Origin: Actinomycetes bacterium
GTDB taxonomy: Bacteria > Actinomycetota > Coriobacteriia > Coriobacteriales > Eggerthellaceae
Assembly (NCBI GenBank): GCA_023395755.1
Contig: JAEWYG010000136.1
Location: 1-24,872, forward strand
DNA: 24,872 nt
Direction: 5' to 3'
Within the stretch, counting starts at the first letter, position 1. Each line of letters opens with the position of its first letter. Made by a program: the position numbers and the translations under genes. The notes under the pieces were generated by a model. The model was not told where the DNA came from. It was given only the letters and a program-made list of their open reading frames with translations, and did not search any database. Of the stretch, positions 15,319 through 22,608 are shown in pieces.

Positions 15319-16194
15319 ATGCTCCCGGTAGCAAATGAAAGACTTGAGCGAGCCTCAACATATAAGCGACAGACGTATTATGCCTTGGAAGACCTGAGGC
15401 TTGCTGGGCCGGTCGCACGAATAGTGGGTACGGGGCTATTCGTTCTAATCGTGCTCAATGCGGTGCTTGTATTCGCAGAGACCCAGCCCGATATACCTGA
15501 GCGTGCCACCGCGGCAATGACGATGTTTGGCCTGGTATCCAGCGTGTGCTTTGCTTTGGAGTATGCTGCGCGTTTGTGGGTGGCCGATCTAGTGCATCCG
15601 AACCGCAAGCCCGCTGCGGCACGCATTCGCTATATGCTTTCGCTCATGGGTATTATTGACCTGCTGTCGTTTTTGCCCGGTTTGTTAGTGCTGCTGGTGC
15701 CGATGCCTTCTGCGGCGCTTAACGCTGCTCGCATTATTCGCTTGATACGTCTGGTAAAGATATCTCGCTATATGCGAGGACTGAAATCGATCTCGCGAGT
15801 GTTTCAAAAGCGTAGTCGAGAGATTGTGGCGGCCCTTACCGTGCTTGCTTTGCTTACCGTAACCGCAAGTGTGTTGATGTATGAAATAGAAAATCCGGTA
15901 CAACCCGAAAAGTTTGACAGTGTATTTACTGGTATGTATTGGGCTATGACTACGATCACCACGACAGGCTATGGCGATTTGGTACCCATAACGGGCTTGG
16001 GACGGTTTGTGGGATTTATGACTATGCTGTTGTCTATTGGTGTGGTAGCTATTCCTGCAGGTATCTTCTCGGCGGGCTTTGTGTCTGAGTTTCGCGCTCA
16101 GGATGCCGAGGCGCGGGAACGGTTGCGTGAGGCAAAAGGAGTAAGTCAGGACAACGAAAATAACGATGATGAGATGGTTGATAATCCCGAGTGA
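15319..16194 (+). CDS. Voltage-gated potassium channel (6TM, Kv type)
   Basis: The 291-residue protein has the S1-S6 plan. S1 is about 34-53 and S2 about 70-88. S4 (about 135-151) has Arg/Lys every third position (R138, R141, R144, K147, R150). A pore loop carries the K+ filter TTTGYGD at 214-220, and S6 (about 230-254) follows. The C-terminal 40 residues are acidic and coiled, without an RCK domain. Such channels set membrane potential and K+ flux. The start has AGAGG 7 nt upstream and follows the YbjQ-like gene closely. Together with the divergent antiporter it makes an ion-handling group. Confidence 0.95.
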   Translation: MLPVANERLERASTYKRQTYYALEDLRLAGPVARIVGTGLFVLIVLNAVLVFAETQPDIPERATAAMTMFGLVSSVCFALEYAARLWVADLVHPNRKPAAARIRYMLSLMGIIDLLSFLPGLLVLLVPMPSAALNAARIIRLIRLVKISRYMRGLKSISRVFQKRSREIVAALTVLALLTVTASVLMYEIENPVQPEKFDSVFTGMYWAMTTITTTGYGDLVPITGLGRFVGFMTMLLSIGVVAIPAGIFSAGFVSEFRAQDAEARERLREAKGVSQDNENNDDEMVDNPE

Positions 16195-16216
16195 AAAAGG
16201 GATTGTCGATCCTTGT

Positions 16217-16258
16217 GCCAGGTAACGACAACCCTTCGAGGGCTTGTTGTTACCTGGC
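16217..16258. terminator. Long hairpin between convergent genes (possible bidirectional terminator)
   Basis: GCCAGGTAAC (16217-16226) and GTTACCTGGC (16249-16258) pair perfectly. Inside, a G-T pair and four more pairs follow, then one bulged C and CCCT/AGGG around a TCG loop, about 19 bp in all. The plus side is followed by TGCATTTTGG and the minus side by CCCTTTTTC some 17 nt away, so the T tracts are modest. Confidence 0.55.
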
Positions 16259-16302
16259 TGCATTTTGGTTGTTTTTGATGTGCTTAAACGATAGCGCAGG
16301 TG

Positions 16303-17238
16303 TTACCGTTCGAGGTATGCCTGTAGTGCGGGCCAGAGAGTCATTGCCTCGGCGTATCCCTGTTCGTAGAGTGCCATGAGTTTGTTCGGGTCTTTTTCCA
16401 TACTGGATATAGTTACTGGCTCGGGCGGGCGGATTAAAAAGATGCGACCCTCGTCGTGCAGGCGCGAAAGCGCACGGTAGGTGCGGTTGTATTCATAGTG
16501 ACGGTGTTGGAGTCGGTCGATGTAGTAAGGATAGTCGCTGTAACGTTGACGCATCAGCGCCATGAGTTTCTCGGGACTCTTGGTGTAATCGGCTGCCTGA
16601 GTAAGTACGACGATATGTTTTTTTGCGCCGGTGAGTAACGAATAAACTAGAGGGACACTGTCGCAGGTACCACCGTCTAATAGATGCTTTTCATCTACCT
16701 CTACCACCTGGCTTACCAGTGGCATGGATGATGAAGAGATGAGATAGGGTAGATCGGCTAAGGCATCCGTGAACTCGTGATAGTCGGCCTCGCCTGTTTT
16801 AAGGTCGCTTGAGACGGCCACGAGTTTAAGAGGAGAGGTGTTGAATGCTTCGTAATTGAATGGATCGAGGTGGTTGGGTATTTCGTCAAACGCGAAAGAT
16901 CGTCCACAAGCATTCCCTGTGTAGGCGAAGCTTCTTAAGGATAGATAGCGCCAATCGTCGCAATACTTCACATTGAGATAGCATGACCGTCCTAAATCTC
17001 CGGCAACGTAGTTGTAGCCGCAAAGAGCGCCCGCTGAAACACCGATAACGCGTTCGCAGAACAGATAGTTTTCCATAAAATAATCGAGCACGCCTGCAGT
17101 GAATTGCCCGCGCATGGCTCCACCTTCTAGCACGAGATTGGCGCACGTAGTGCTATGCCCCTGCCAGGCGGGTTGAGTAAGGGTGGGCCTATCGGGAACG
17201 GTCGTATGCGAGTGGGTGGGAAAGAGGCGATGGTTCAT
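16303..17238 (-). CDS. Patatin-like phospholipase / acyl hydrolase
   Basis: The protein has 311 residues. The glycine-rich oxyanion loop LEGGAMRGQFTAGVLD covers 37-52. The nucleophile elbow GVSAG has Ser68, and the catalytic Asp188 is in LLDGGTCDSVP. This Ser-Asp dyad plan is that of bacterial patatins (YjjU/RssA-like), which hydrolyse acyl esters of lipids. No signal peptide or membrane helix is seen; the first 30 residues are His/Pro/Thr rich. The ATG has AAAGGA 6 nt upstream. Substrate is unknown. It is divergent from trxA across a 200-bp gap. Confidence 0.92.
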   Translation of the reverse strand: MNHRLFPTHSHTTVPDRPTLTQPAWQGHSTTCANLVLEGGAMRGQFTAGVLDYFMENYLFCERVIGVSAGALCGYNYVAGDLGRSCYLNVKYCDDWRYLSLRSFAYTGNACGRSFAFDEIPNHLDPFNYEAFNTSPLKLVAVSSDLKTGEADYHEFTDALADLPYLISSSSMPLVSQVVEVDEKHLLDGGTCDSVPLVYSLLTGAKKHIVVLTQAADYTKSPEKLMALMRQRYSDYPYYIDRLQHRHYEYNRTYRALSRLHDEGRIFLIRPPEPVTISSMEKDPNKLMALYEQGYAEAMTLWPALQAYLER

Positions 17239-17264
17239 AGGGATTCCTTTCTATGCTCGATTCC

Positions 17265-17270
17265 ATTATA
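17265..17270 (-). promoter_or_regulatory. -10 box (TATAAT) for the patatin gene
   Basis: A perfect TATAAT on the minus strand lies 26 nt before the ATG, giving a leader of about 20 nt. No matching -35 box at 16-18 bp. Confidence 0.5.
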
Positions 17271-17441
17271 GGGCACCTTGAGCACTACTCGCTTTGTTGG
17301 CTTTTTCGTCGGTGGTTACGGTTAGGGAACGATTGGCTCCGTTGGGGAGCATCGACGCAAGGTGTAGCGAGCAACACGGTATTATGTAATTAAACTAAGT
17401 ATGAGGTTGCGAAGGCAACCGGAATGGTTAAGGAGGTTCTT

Positions 17442-17750
17442 ATGAGTGAAGTACTTACTTCTTCAAATTTCCAGTCCAAGGTGCTTGACACGCAGGGTCC
17501 CGTGTTGGTGGACTTTTTTGCTACATGGTGCGGTCCGTGCAAGATGCTTGCACCGACGGTTGATGAGATTGCGGTAGAGCAGGCTGGTAAGGCAGCGGTG
17601 TATAAGCTGGATATTGACCAGAGTCCTGATATCGCTCAGCGTTATGGTGTTATGAGTGTTCCAACGCTTATCGTGTTCGAGAATGGCCAGGTGAAGAATC
17701 AGGCCGTTGGTGCACAACCCAAGCAAAATATCTTGTCGATGCTTGCATAA
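17442..17750 (+). CDS. trxA: Thioredoxin
   Basis: The 102-residue protein has the classic active site FFATWCGPCKMLAP with C30 and C33, and the cis-Pro loop in SVPTLIVF. It reduces disulfides in client proteins, including methionine sulfoxide reductase, and is recharged by thioredoxin reductase; both partners are encoded within 5 kb. The start at 17442 has AAGGAGG 6 nt upstream, so the in-frame ATG at 17424 is not used. TATTAT at 17380-17385 is a possible -10 box. A terminator follows, so it is monocistronic. Confidence 0.97.
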   Translation: MSEVLTSSNFQSKVLDTQGPVLVDFFATWCGPCKMLAPTVDEIAVEQAGKAAVYKLDIDQSPDIAQRYGVMSVPTLIVFENGQVKNQAVGAQPKQNILSMLA

Positions 17751-17775
17751 GTTAACGAGGCAAGGTTTGCGTACG

Positions 17776-17806
17776 GCGCCCCTAGTCTTTTGACAGGGGC
17801 GCTTTT
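17776..17806. terminator. Terminator between trxA and the merR-type gene
   Basis: GCGCCCCT (17776-17783) pairs perfectly with AGGGGCGC (17795-17802) and is followed by TTTT. It lies in the gap of a convergent pair and ends trxA; action on the minus strand is possible. Confidence 0.8.
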
Positions 17807-17811
17807 AGGTT

Positions 17812-18561
17812 CTAGTCAAGCACCCATGCGCGGTAATGGTCCCAGCGCGGACCCCCTTCCGATTCTGCGGCAGTAAGCAGATATGAAGCTACGATTCGTG
17901 AGGCTTGCATGCCGTGGAGTGCGGCCTGCGCAAACAGCTCAGATGCGTTTGAATCGTCCGTATCGGGGTCGATGCGCAAGAGACATTCCCATCCTTTAGT
18001 GTATTCCGACGTGCGCTCCCAACGCGTTGCCTCAGAGGGTGGCAGGTCAATAAGAGACTCTATCACGTTATCTGGTGCACTAGCCTCGATAATTACGCCG
18101 TAGCGCCATGGTTGATTAATAAGCAGAAGCCAGAGTTCGGGGTTGTCATAATCGATAATAGACAGGCTCTGTGGCGCGGGGGTACTGCGCTGCATTCCTG
18201 TGCGTTGCAAATTGAGGGCCTGAGCATTTAAGGCTCGTTGACGCTCGAGAAACGCTTGGGTATTTTTGAGTTCGGCCAAACGCTGCTCTACCTCGCATTG
18301 TGTACGGTCTAAAGTGGCATCCAGTTTGCTTAACGACATCGAACGATAGTTACGTAGCTCCTTGACTGGTACGCCAAGCCTACGGTAAAACGCAATTTCA
18401 CTTATGTCGATAAGATCGTGTAGTGCGTAACGTCGGTAATCGTTGGCTGGATTCCTCGTGGCCCGAACGAGACCTTCCTGCTCCCAATAGCGCAGCGTGG
18501 AAGGTGCTACTCCTAAATGGTGTGCGGCTTCTTTTATGTCATAGAGCCGATGCGTTTCCAT
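17812..18561 (-). CDS. MerR-family transcriptional regulator
   Basis: The protein has 249 residues. The MerR DNA-binding domain occupies about 5-75 (YDIKEAAHHLGVAPSTLRYWEQEGLV, then a YRRY wing and a second helix pair). A dimerisation coiled coil follows (about 78-118). The C-terminal half (about 130-249) is a larger effector domain that I cannot assign; it is Trp- and acid-rich and could bind a small ligand, as in multidrug regulators. Few cysteines are present in it, so metal sensing is unlikely. AGAGGGA is 6 nt before the ATG. The gene is divergent from a MATE pump and the promoter between them has the 19-bp MerR spacer, so this pump is its likely target. Confidence 0.92.
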   Translation of the reverse strand: METHRLYDIKEAAHHLGVAPSTLRYWEQEGLVRATRNPANDYRRYALHDLIDISEIAFYRRLGVPVKELRNYRSMSLSKLDATLDRTQCEVEQRLAELKNTQAFLERQRALNAQALNLQRTGMQRSTPAPQSLSIIDYDNPELWLLLINQPWRYGVIIEASAPDNVIESLIDLPPSEATRWERTSEYTKGWECLLRIDPDTDDSNASELFAQAALHGMQASRIVASYLLTAAESEGGPRWDHYRAWVLD

Positions 18562-18611
18562 AAAAGTTCCCTCTATGTTTGGAGATTTCTCGTAGGCTTT
18601 TGTTTCGGATC

Positions 18612-18642
18612 TTTACCTTAAAGCTACTTTAACGTTTAGAGT
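18612..18642 (+). promoter_or_regulatory. MerR-type promoter/operator of the MATE gene
   Basis: A -35 TTTACC (18612-18617) and a -10 TAGAGT (18637-18642) are separated by exactly 19 bp. The spacer holds the dyad TTAAAG-CTA-CTTTAA (18618-18632), which extends with outer AC/GT pairs. Overlong spacers with a central dyad are the hallmark of MerR-activated promoters, where the activator twists the DNA. RNA would begin near 18649, 37 nt before the pump start. Confidence 0.8.
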
Positions 18643-18685
18643 ACCATGCTGAACGATAAGGGGCAATACAGCAAAGGTATACAAA

Positions 18686-20032
18686 ATGATCAAGAAGAAC
18701 ATGGTGCGAGAGTACCTGAAATACATCCTTCCTACGATGCTTACCTTCACGTTGGCAAGCGTATACAGTATCGTTGATGGCATCTTTGTGGGCCATGCGG
18801 TAGGTGATGCGGGTTTGGCGGGAGTCAACGTAGCCTTTCCGCTCGTTGCCTTGGTTATGGCCATAGGTACGGGTATTGGTATGGGTGGTGGAGTAATCTC
18901 ATCTATTGCCAAGGGTGCGGGAGACCACGCTAAGTCGCGCCGTGCTGTGGGTACGACGTTTCTTATGCTGCTGCTTGCAGCTATTCCCATCATGGCTGCA
19001 TTGCTGTTGTTTGCGGAACCCATTTTGACGCTGCTTGGAGGACGAGGCGAAACGCTTAATCAAGCAATTTCTTATATTATGGTTATCGCATGGGGTGTTC
19101 CCTTTCAGATATTCGTGACGGGCTGCACGCCACTCATCCGCAATCAAGGACGCGTGGTGTACGCTATGGTCGTGCAGGTGTTGGCGGGTTGTATGAATGT
19201 GGTGTTGGACTTTGTGTTCGTTATACTGTTGGGGCGTGGTATAGCAGGAGCCGCAGAGGCGACAGTGCTGTCTCAGATAGCCGCTTTCGTACTGGTGGCA
19301 GTGTTCTTTTTGCTGAAACGTAATCGTATTGCAAGGGTTGACCTGCGTTTTGACATCAAGGTTGCATCTCATGTTCTGCGTTTGGGTATGGCGCCTTTCG
19401 GATTGACCTTGCTACCCGAAGCCACGGTGGTGGCTATTAACGTAAACCTGGCAAACTACGGTGGCGAGATGGCATTGGCGGCATATGCGGTGGTTTCATA
19501 CACAGCCTGCGTTATCCAGATGCTCATTCAAGGTGTGGGTGATGGATCCCAGCCGCTCATCAGTAAGTTTTTTGGTGCCGGTGATAGTGATGCGGTTCGA
19601 CGTATCCGAAATACGAATTACGTTATTGCTGTCAGCCTGGGTGCGGTGGGCCTTTTGGCTATGTTTTTGCTGCGCGAGCAAATTCCGCTCCTCTTTGGTG
19701 CGGGGGAAGCTACGGCAGGCTTGATTGCATGGGCGCTACCCATTTTCTCTATAGCTTACGTGTCCTACGGGTTTACGCATGCTTCCACCTCGTATTTTTA
19801 TGCAGTGGACGATGCTCAAGCATCGAGCGCCATCGTGTATGGTGAGGCGGTGTTGGTGGTGCTTGTTGTAACGGGATTAGGATGGTTCTTTGGTATGGAT
19901 GGTATCTGGATTTCGGTGACGGTGGTGCAGATGATCCTTGCCTGCGGAGCAGCAGCACTTTTGCGCTTTCGCCATCGCTCGCGCGATAAGCAAGCGTCGC
20001 TTGTTGCGGAGCGTGCATCGGAGGCGTGTTAG
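18686..20032 (+). CDS. MATE-family efflux transporter
   Basis: The 448-residue protein has twelve hydrophobic segments in two halves, as in MATE pumps of the MepA/NorM type. The first helix region has YILPTMLTFTLASVYSIVDGIFVGH, and the second half repeats the pattern (MLIQGVGDGSQPLISKFFGAGD). Such pumps export cationic drugs or metabolites using Na+ or H+ gradients. AAAGG lies 8 nt before the ATG. It is probably activated by the divergent MerR protein. Its TAG stop overlaps the stop of the convergent msrAB gene, leaving no room for a terminator. Confidence 0.95.
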   Translation: MIKKNMVREYLKYILPTMLTFTLASVYSIVDGIFVGHAVGDAGLAGVNVAFPLVALVMAIGTGIGMGGGVISSIAKGAGDHAKSRRAVGTTFLMLLLAAIPIMAALLLFAEPILTLLGGRGETLNQAISYIMVIAWGVPFQIFVTGCTPLIRNQGRVVYAMVVQVLAGCMNVVLDFVFVILLGRGIAGAAEATVLSQIAAFVLVAVFFLLKRNRIARVDLRFDIKVASHVLRLGMAPFGLTLLPEATVVAINVNLANYGGEMALAAYAVVSYTACVIQMLIQGVGDGSQPLISKFFGAGDSDAVRRIRNTNYVIAVSLGAVGLLAMFLLREQIPLLFGAGEATAGLIAWALPIFSIAYVSYGFTHASTSYFYAVDDAQASSAIVYGEAVLVVLVVTGLGWFFGMDGIWISVTVVQMILACGAAALLRFRHRSRDKQASLVAERASEAC

Positions 20033-21123
20033 TGAATTTTGCCTGAGGAGCTTTGTTGGATAAGGGGTATCAGGTACCCATATCCTTCCTCTTTCATGTG
20101 GTCTAATGCTATGAAGCGTAGGGCAGATCCGTTAATGCAGTAGCGTAATCCTCCGGTATCGATAGGACCATCGGTGAATACGTGGCCGAGGTGCGCGTTG
20201 CCTGTGCGGCTACGCACCTCAGTGCGGGCCATACCGTGGCTGCGATCAAGGTATTCTTTTACAATGTCACGCGCGATGGGTCTCGAGAAGGCGGGCCATC
20301 CACAACCTGAATCGAACTTGTCGCTACTGGCGAACAATGGCTCGCCTGTGGTGATGTCCACGTAAATGCCTGGCTCGAACGTGTGGTCATAGGGGTGGGA
20401 AAAGGGATGTTCGGTAGCGTTTTCTCGCACAACGCGGTATTGGGTATCGGTAAGATTTTGTCGCAGTACGCTATCGGGTGTTGTCGTGTAGTTATGTTCG
20501 CGTATTAATGCGGATATGTCGATTATTGATTGTTCGCATCGGCCGTCAGTGGGTACGCAGGGGGTGTCTTCAGCGAGTCCGATGCGGCTGGCATATTCTT
20601 CAGCTGCTCCCAAGCTGATGTGACAGTATCCTCCGGGATTCTTCTGTAAGTAATCTTGGTGATAGTCCTCTGCAGGGAAGAAGTTACGAAGAGGTTGGGC
20701 TTCTGTCATGATGGGGACGGTATGTGCGGCCTGCTGGCGCAATAGTGCTGCTTTTGCGCTTGCTTCATCAGCCTCGTCGACCCAGTAGATGCCACTGCGA
20801 TACTGTGTTCCGCGGTCGTTGCCTTGGCGATTCAGGCTTGTGGGATCCACTACTTCGAAGAACCCATCTAGTAGTATGTCGGTGGGCAGGATATTGCGAT
20901 CATAGGTGACGGCTACAGTTTCAGCATATCCGGTGGAGCCTGAACAGACGTCGCGGTAACTCGGGTTGTTGGTTGACCCATTTGCGTAGCCTACGACGGT
21001 GTCTCGAACGCCAGGTAGGCGCCTAAGGAAGGCCTCAAGTCCCCAAAAGCATCCGCCAGCAAGATAGATGGTGTGCAGATCGCTTTGGGTAGAGCGGAGG
21101 ATGTCGGGGCTTGTGCTACTCAT
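20029..21123 (-). CDS. msrAB: MsrA-MsrB fusion, peptide methionine sulfoxide reductase
   Basis: The 364-residue protein joins MsrA (about 17-180) and MsrB (about 215-355). MsrA has GCFWGLE with nucleophile C25 and repairs S-sulfoxides. MsrB has SGCGWPAF (C274), GHVF and the nucleophile C329 in RYCINGSALRF and repairs R-sulfoxides. The two CxxC zinc motifs of many MsrB proteins are missing (GIYVDITTGEPLF replaces the first), so this is the zinc-free type common in fusions. Both activities need thioredoxin. I prefer ATG 21123, with AAAGGA about 8 nt upstream, over ATGs at 21144 and 21177, which lack a site. No signal peptide is seen. Confidence 0.93.
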   Translation of the reverse strand: MSSTSPDILRSTQSDLHTIYLAGGCFWGLEAFLRRLPGVRDTVVGYANGSTNNPSYRDVCSGSTGYAETVAVTYDRNILPTDILLDGFFEVVDPTSLNRQGNDRGTQYRSGIYWVDEADEASAKAALLRQQAAHTVPIMTEAQPLRNFFPAEDYHQDYLQKNPGGYCHISLGAAEEYASRIGLAEDTPCVPTDGRCEQSIIDISALIREHNYTTTPDSVLRQNLTDTQYRVVRENATEHPFSHPYDHTFEPGIYVDITTGEPLFASSDKFDSGCGWPAFSRPIARDIVKEYLDRSHGMARTEVRSRTGNAHLGHVFTDGPIDTGGLRYCINGSALRFIALDHMKEEGYGYLIPLIQQSSSGKIH

Positions 21124-21438
21124 AGCGGGTATCCTTTCTTTCATTTTGTCTATAGTACGGCGTTGGGGTGATGACATGTTGATGATACGAAAACTGTCAC
21201 ATATGCGTTAAAGCGAGTTTGCCTATCGTATATGCGGGTCTGGTTGATTTTGTTGTAGGGCTTATTGACTGCTGGCGAGTTAGTTTTCGATGTGATGGGT
21301 GGAAAAGCGGTAGAGAGGGTGACGTTCTTCCTACTGAATCCTGCGCATTTGGCGTAAAGTGGTGTCGGTTTGATAACAATTGCATAGCCTCGTCTATACT
21401 GGAAAAAGCAAACAATGCTTCAACTAGGAGGCTTACGT
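21124..21438. other. Intergenic region between msrAB and trxB
   Basis: About 315 bp between divergent genes. Short open frames here overlap one another on both strands, lack ribosome binding sites and show no recognisable protein. Apart from the trxB promoter candidate at 21370-21400 and a weak TACTAT on the minus strand before msrAB, I see nothing clear. Confidence 0.5.
21370..21400 (+). promoter_or_regulatory. Putative trxB promoter with 19-bp spacer
   Basis: TTGATA (21370-21375) and TATACT (21395-21400) each match consensus at five of six positions but are 19 bp apart. No dyad is evident in the spacer. RNA would start near 21407, 32 nt before the ATG. Confidence 0.5.
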
Positions 21439-22407
21439 ATGGCAGAAGTTAACACAAATCAAACGTCGCAGGAATGCAAGGCCGCTGATGCTGGTGTAAT
21501 CGACATAGCTATTATTGGCGCAGGTCCTGCAGGATTGTCCGCAGCTTTATATGGTGCCCGTGCCGGTCTTGAAACGGTTGTGTTTGAGCGTATTTCAGCT
21601 GGTGGGCAGCTTGCGCAAACCGAGCATATGGAAAACTACCCAGGGTTTCCTGAGGGAACCAATGGTTTTGAGCTTGCTTTCTCCATGAAACAGCAGGCCG
21701 ATCGCTTTGGTGCTCGTACGGTGGGTGAAGAGGTGACTTCGGTAGATTTTACGCAAGAACCAAAGGTGCTCAAAACGGCTTTCGGTGAGTATCGTGCCAA
21801 GAGCGTGATTATTGCAACCGGTGCGCGCCCTCGTAAGTTGGGGCTGGAGCTTGAAGAAGAACTACAGGGCCGCGGTGTGTCTTACTGTGCCACCTGCGAC
21901 GGCAACTTCTTCCGCGACAAGGAGGTTATGGTAGTGGGCGGCGGCAATACGGCCGTAGGTGATGCTATCTATCTGGCTCGTATTTGTAAGAAAGTGTACT
22001 TAGTACATCGTCGCGACAAACTGCGTGCTACCGCCATCTATCACAAGCGTCTTGAAGCCCTTCCGAACCTAGAGTTCGTATGGAATGCAACGCCGCGTAA
22101 ACTGGTGACCGACGAGGGTAAACTTGCTGAAGTGCGCGTAGAAATACTCACGACAGGTGAGGAGCGCAACATACCCATAGAGGGTTTGTTTGTGGCCGTA
22201 GGGACTCAGCCTAACACCGAGTTTTTGGATGGGGCTTTGCGCACCGACGAAACGGGCTATTTGGTGGCCGACGAGACGGGCGTGACGGAGGTTCCTGGCG
22301 TGTACGCCGCCGGCGACGTACGTACGAAGTTTTTACATCAGGTGGTTACCGCGGTGTCCGACGGTGCTATTACCGCAGAGGAAGCCGCCGAGTACCTGGC
22401 CATTTAG
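21439..22407 (+). CDS. trxB: Thioredoxin reductase (NADPH)
   Basis: The 322-residue flavoprotein passes electrons from NADPH through FAD to thioredoxin. It shows the FAD-binding GAGPAG (27-32), the redox pair CATC (C150, C153), the NAD(P) fold GGGNTA (167-172) and HRRDKLR, whose arginines favour NADPH. The second FAD motif is GVYAAGDV near the end. AGGAGG is 7 nt before the chosen ATG; an in-frame ATG at 21415 lies ahead of that site. It supplies TrxA (17442) and, through it, MsrAB next door. Confidence 0.97.
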   Translation: MAEVNTNQTSQECKAADAGVIDIAIIGAGPAGLSAALYGARAGLETVVFERISAGGQLAQTEHMENYPGFPEGTNGFELAFSMKQQADRFGARTVGEEVTSVDFTQEPKVLKTAFGEYRAKSVIIATGARPRKLGLELEEELQGRGVSYCATCDGNFFRDKEVMVVGGGNTAVGDAIYLARICKKVYLVHRRDKLRATAIYHKRLEALPNLEFVWNATPRKLVTDEGKLAEVRVEILTTGEERNIPIEGLFVAVGTQPNTEFLDGALRTDETGYLVADETGVTEVPGVYAAGDVRTKFLHQVVTAVSDGAITAEEAAEYLAI

Positions 22408-22488
22408 GGCTGCTTTTTGGTGCTGTCTACAACCCCACGTACGCTGGTGTGCGTATGCGGCGAAAATGGTGTGAAGCACGCAGCGATC

Positions 22489-22497
22489 TGGTATCAT
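22489..22497 (+). promoter_or_regulatory. Candidate extended -10 for prfA
   Basis: TG, G, then TATCAT (22492-22497). RNA would start near 22504, giving a leader of about 105 nt. No good -35 box. Confidence 0.35.
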
Positions 22498-22498
22498 A

Positions 22499-22531
22499 AA
22501 GCGTTGCGCAATGAGGCGCTTGTTTTGTTTT
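22499..22531 (+). terminator. Weak terminator-like hairpin after trxB
   Basis: AAGCG (22499-22503) pairs with CGCTT (22517-22521), then a T-rich run TGTTTTGTTTTG. The stem is short and overlaps the candidate prfA start site, so only one of the two readings may be right. Confidence 0.35.
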
Positions 22532-22549
22532 GCTAAGACGAGCGCAGAT

Positions 22550-22573
22550 ACGTCGACGCGGCAACGTCGACGT
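22550..22573 (+). repeat. Perfect 9-bp inverted repeat in the prfA leader
   Basis: ACGTCGACG (22550-22558) and CGTCGACGT (22565-22573) are exact reverse complements around a CGGCAA loop, 36 nt before the prfA ATG. No T run follows, so it is not a terminator; it may be an operator or a leader hairpin. Confidence 0.6.
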
Positions 22574-22608
22574 GAATAGAGACCACGTTACGAAGGACAC
22601 CCACGCAC

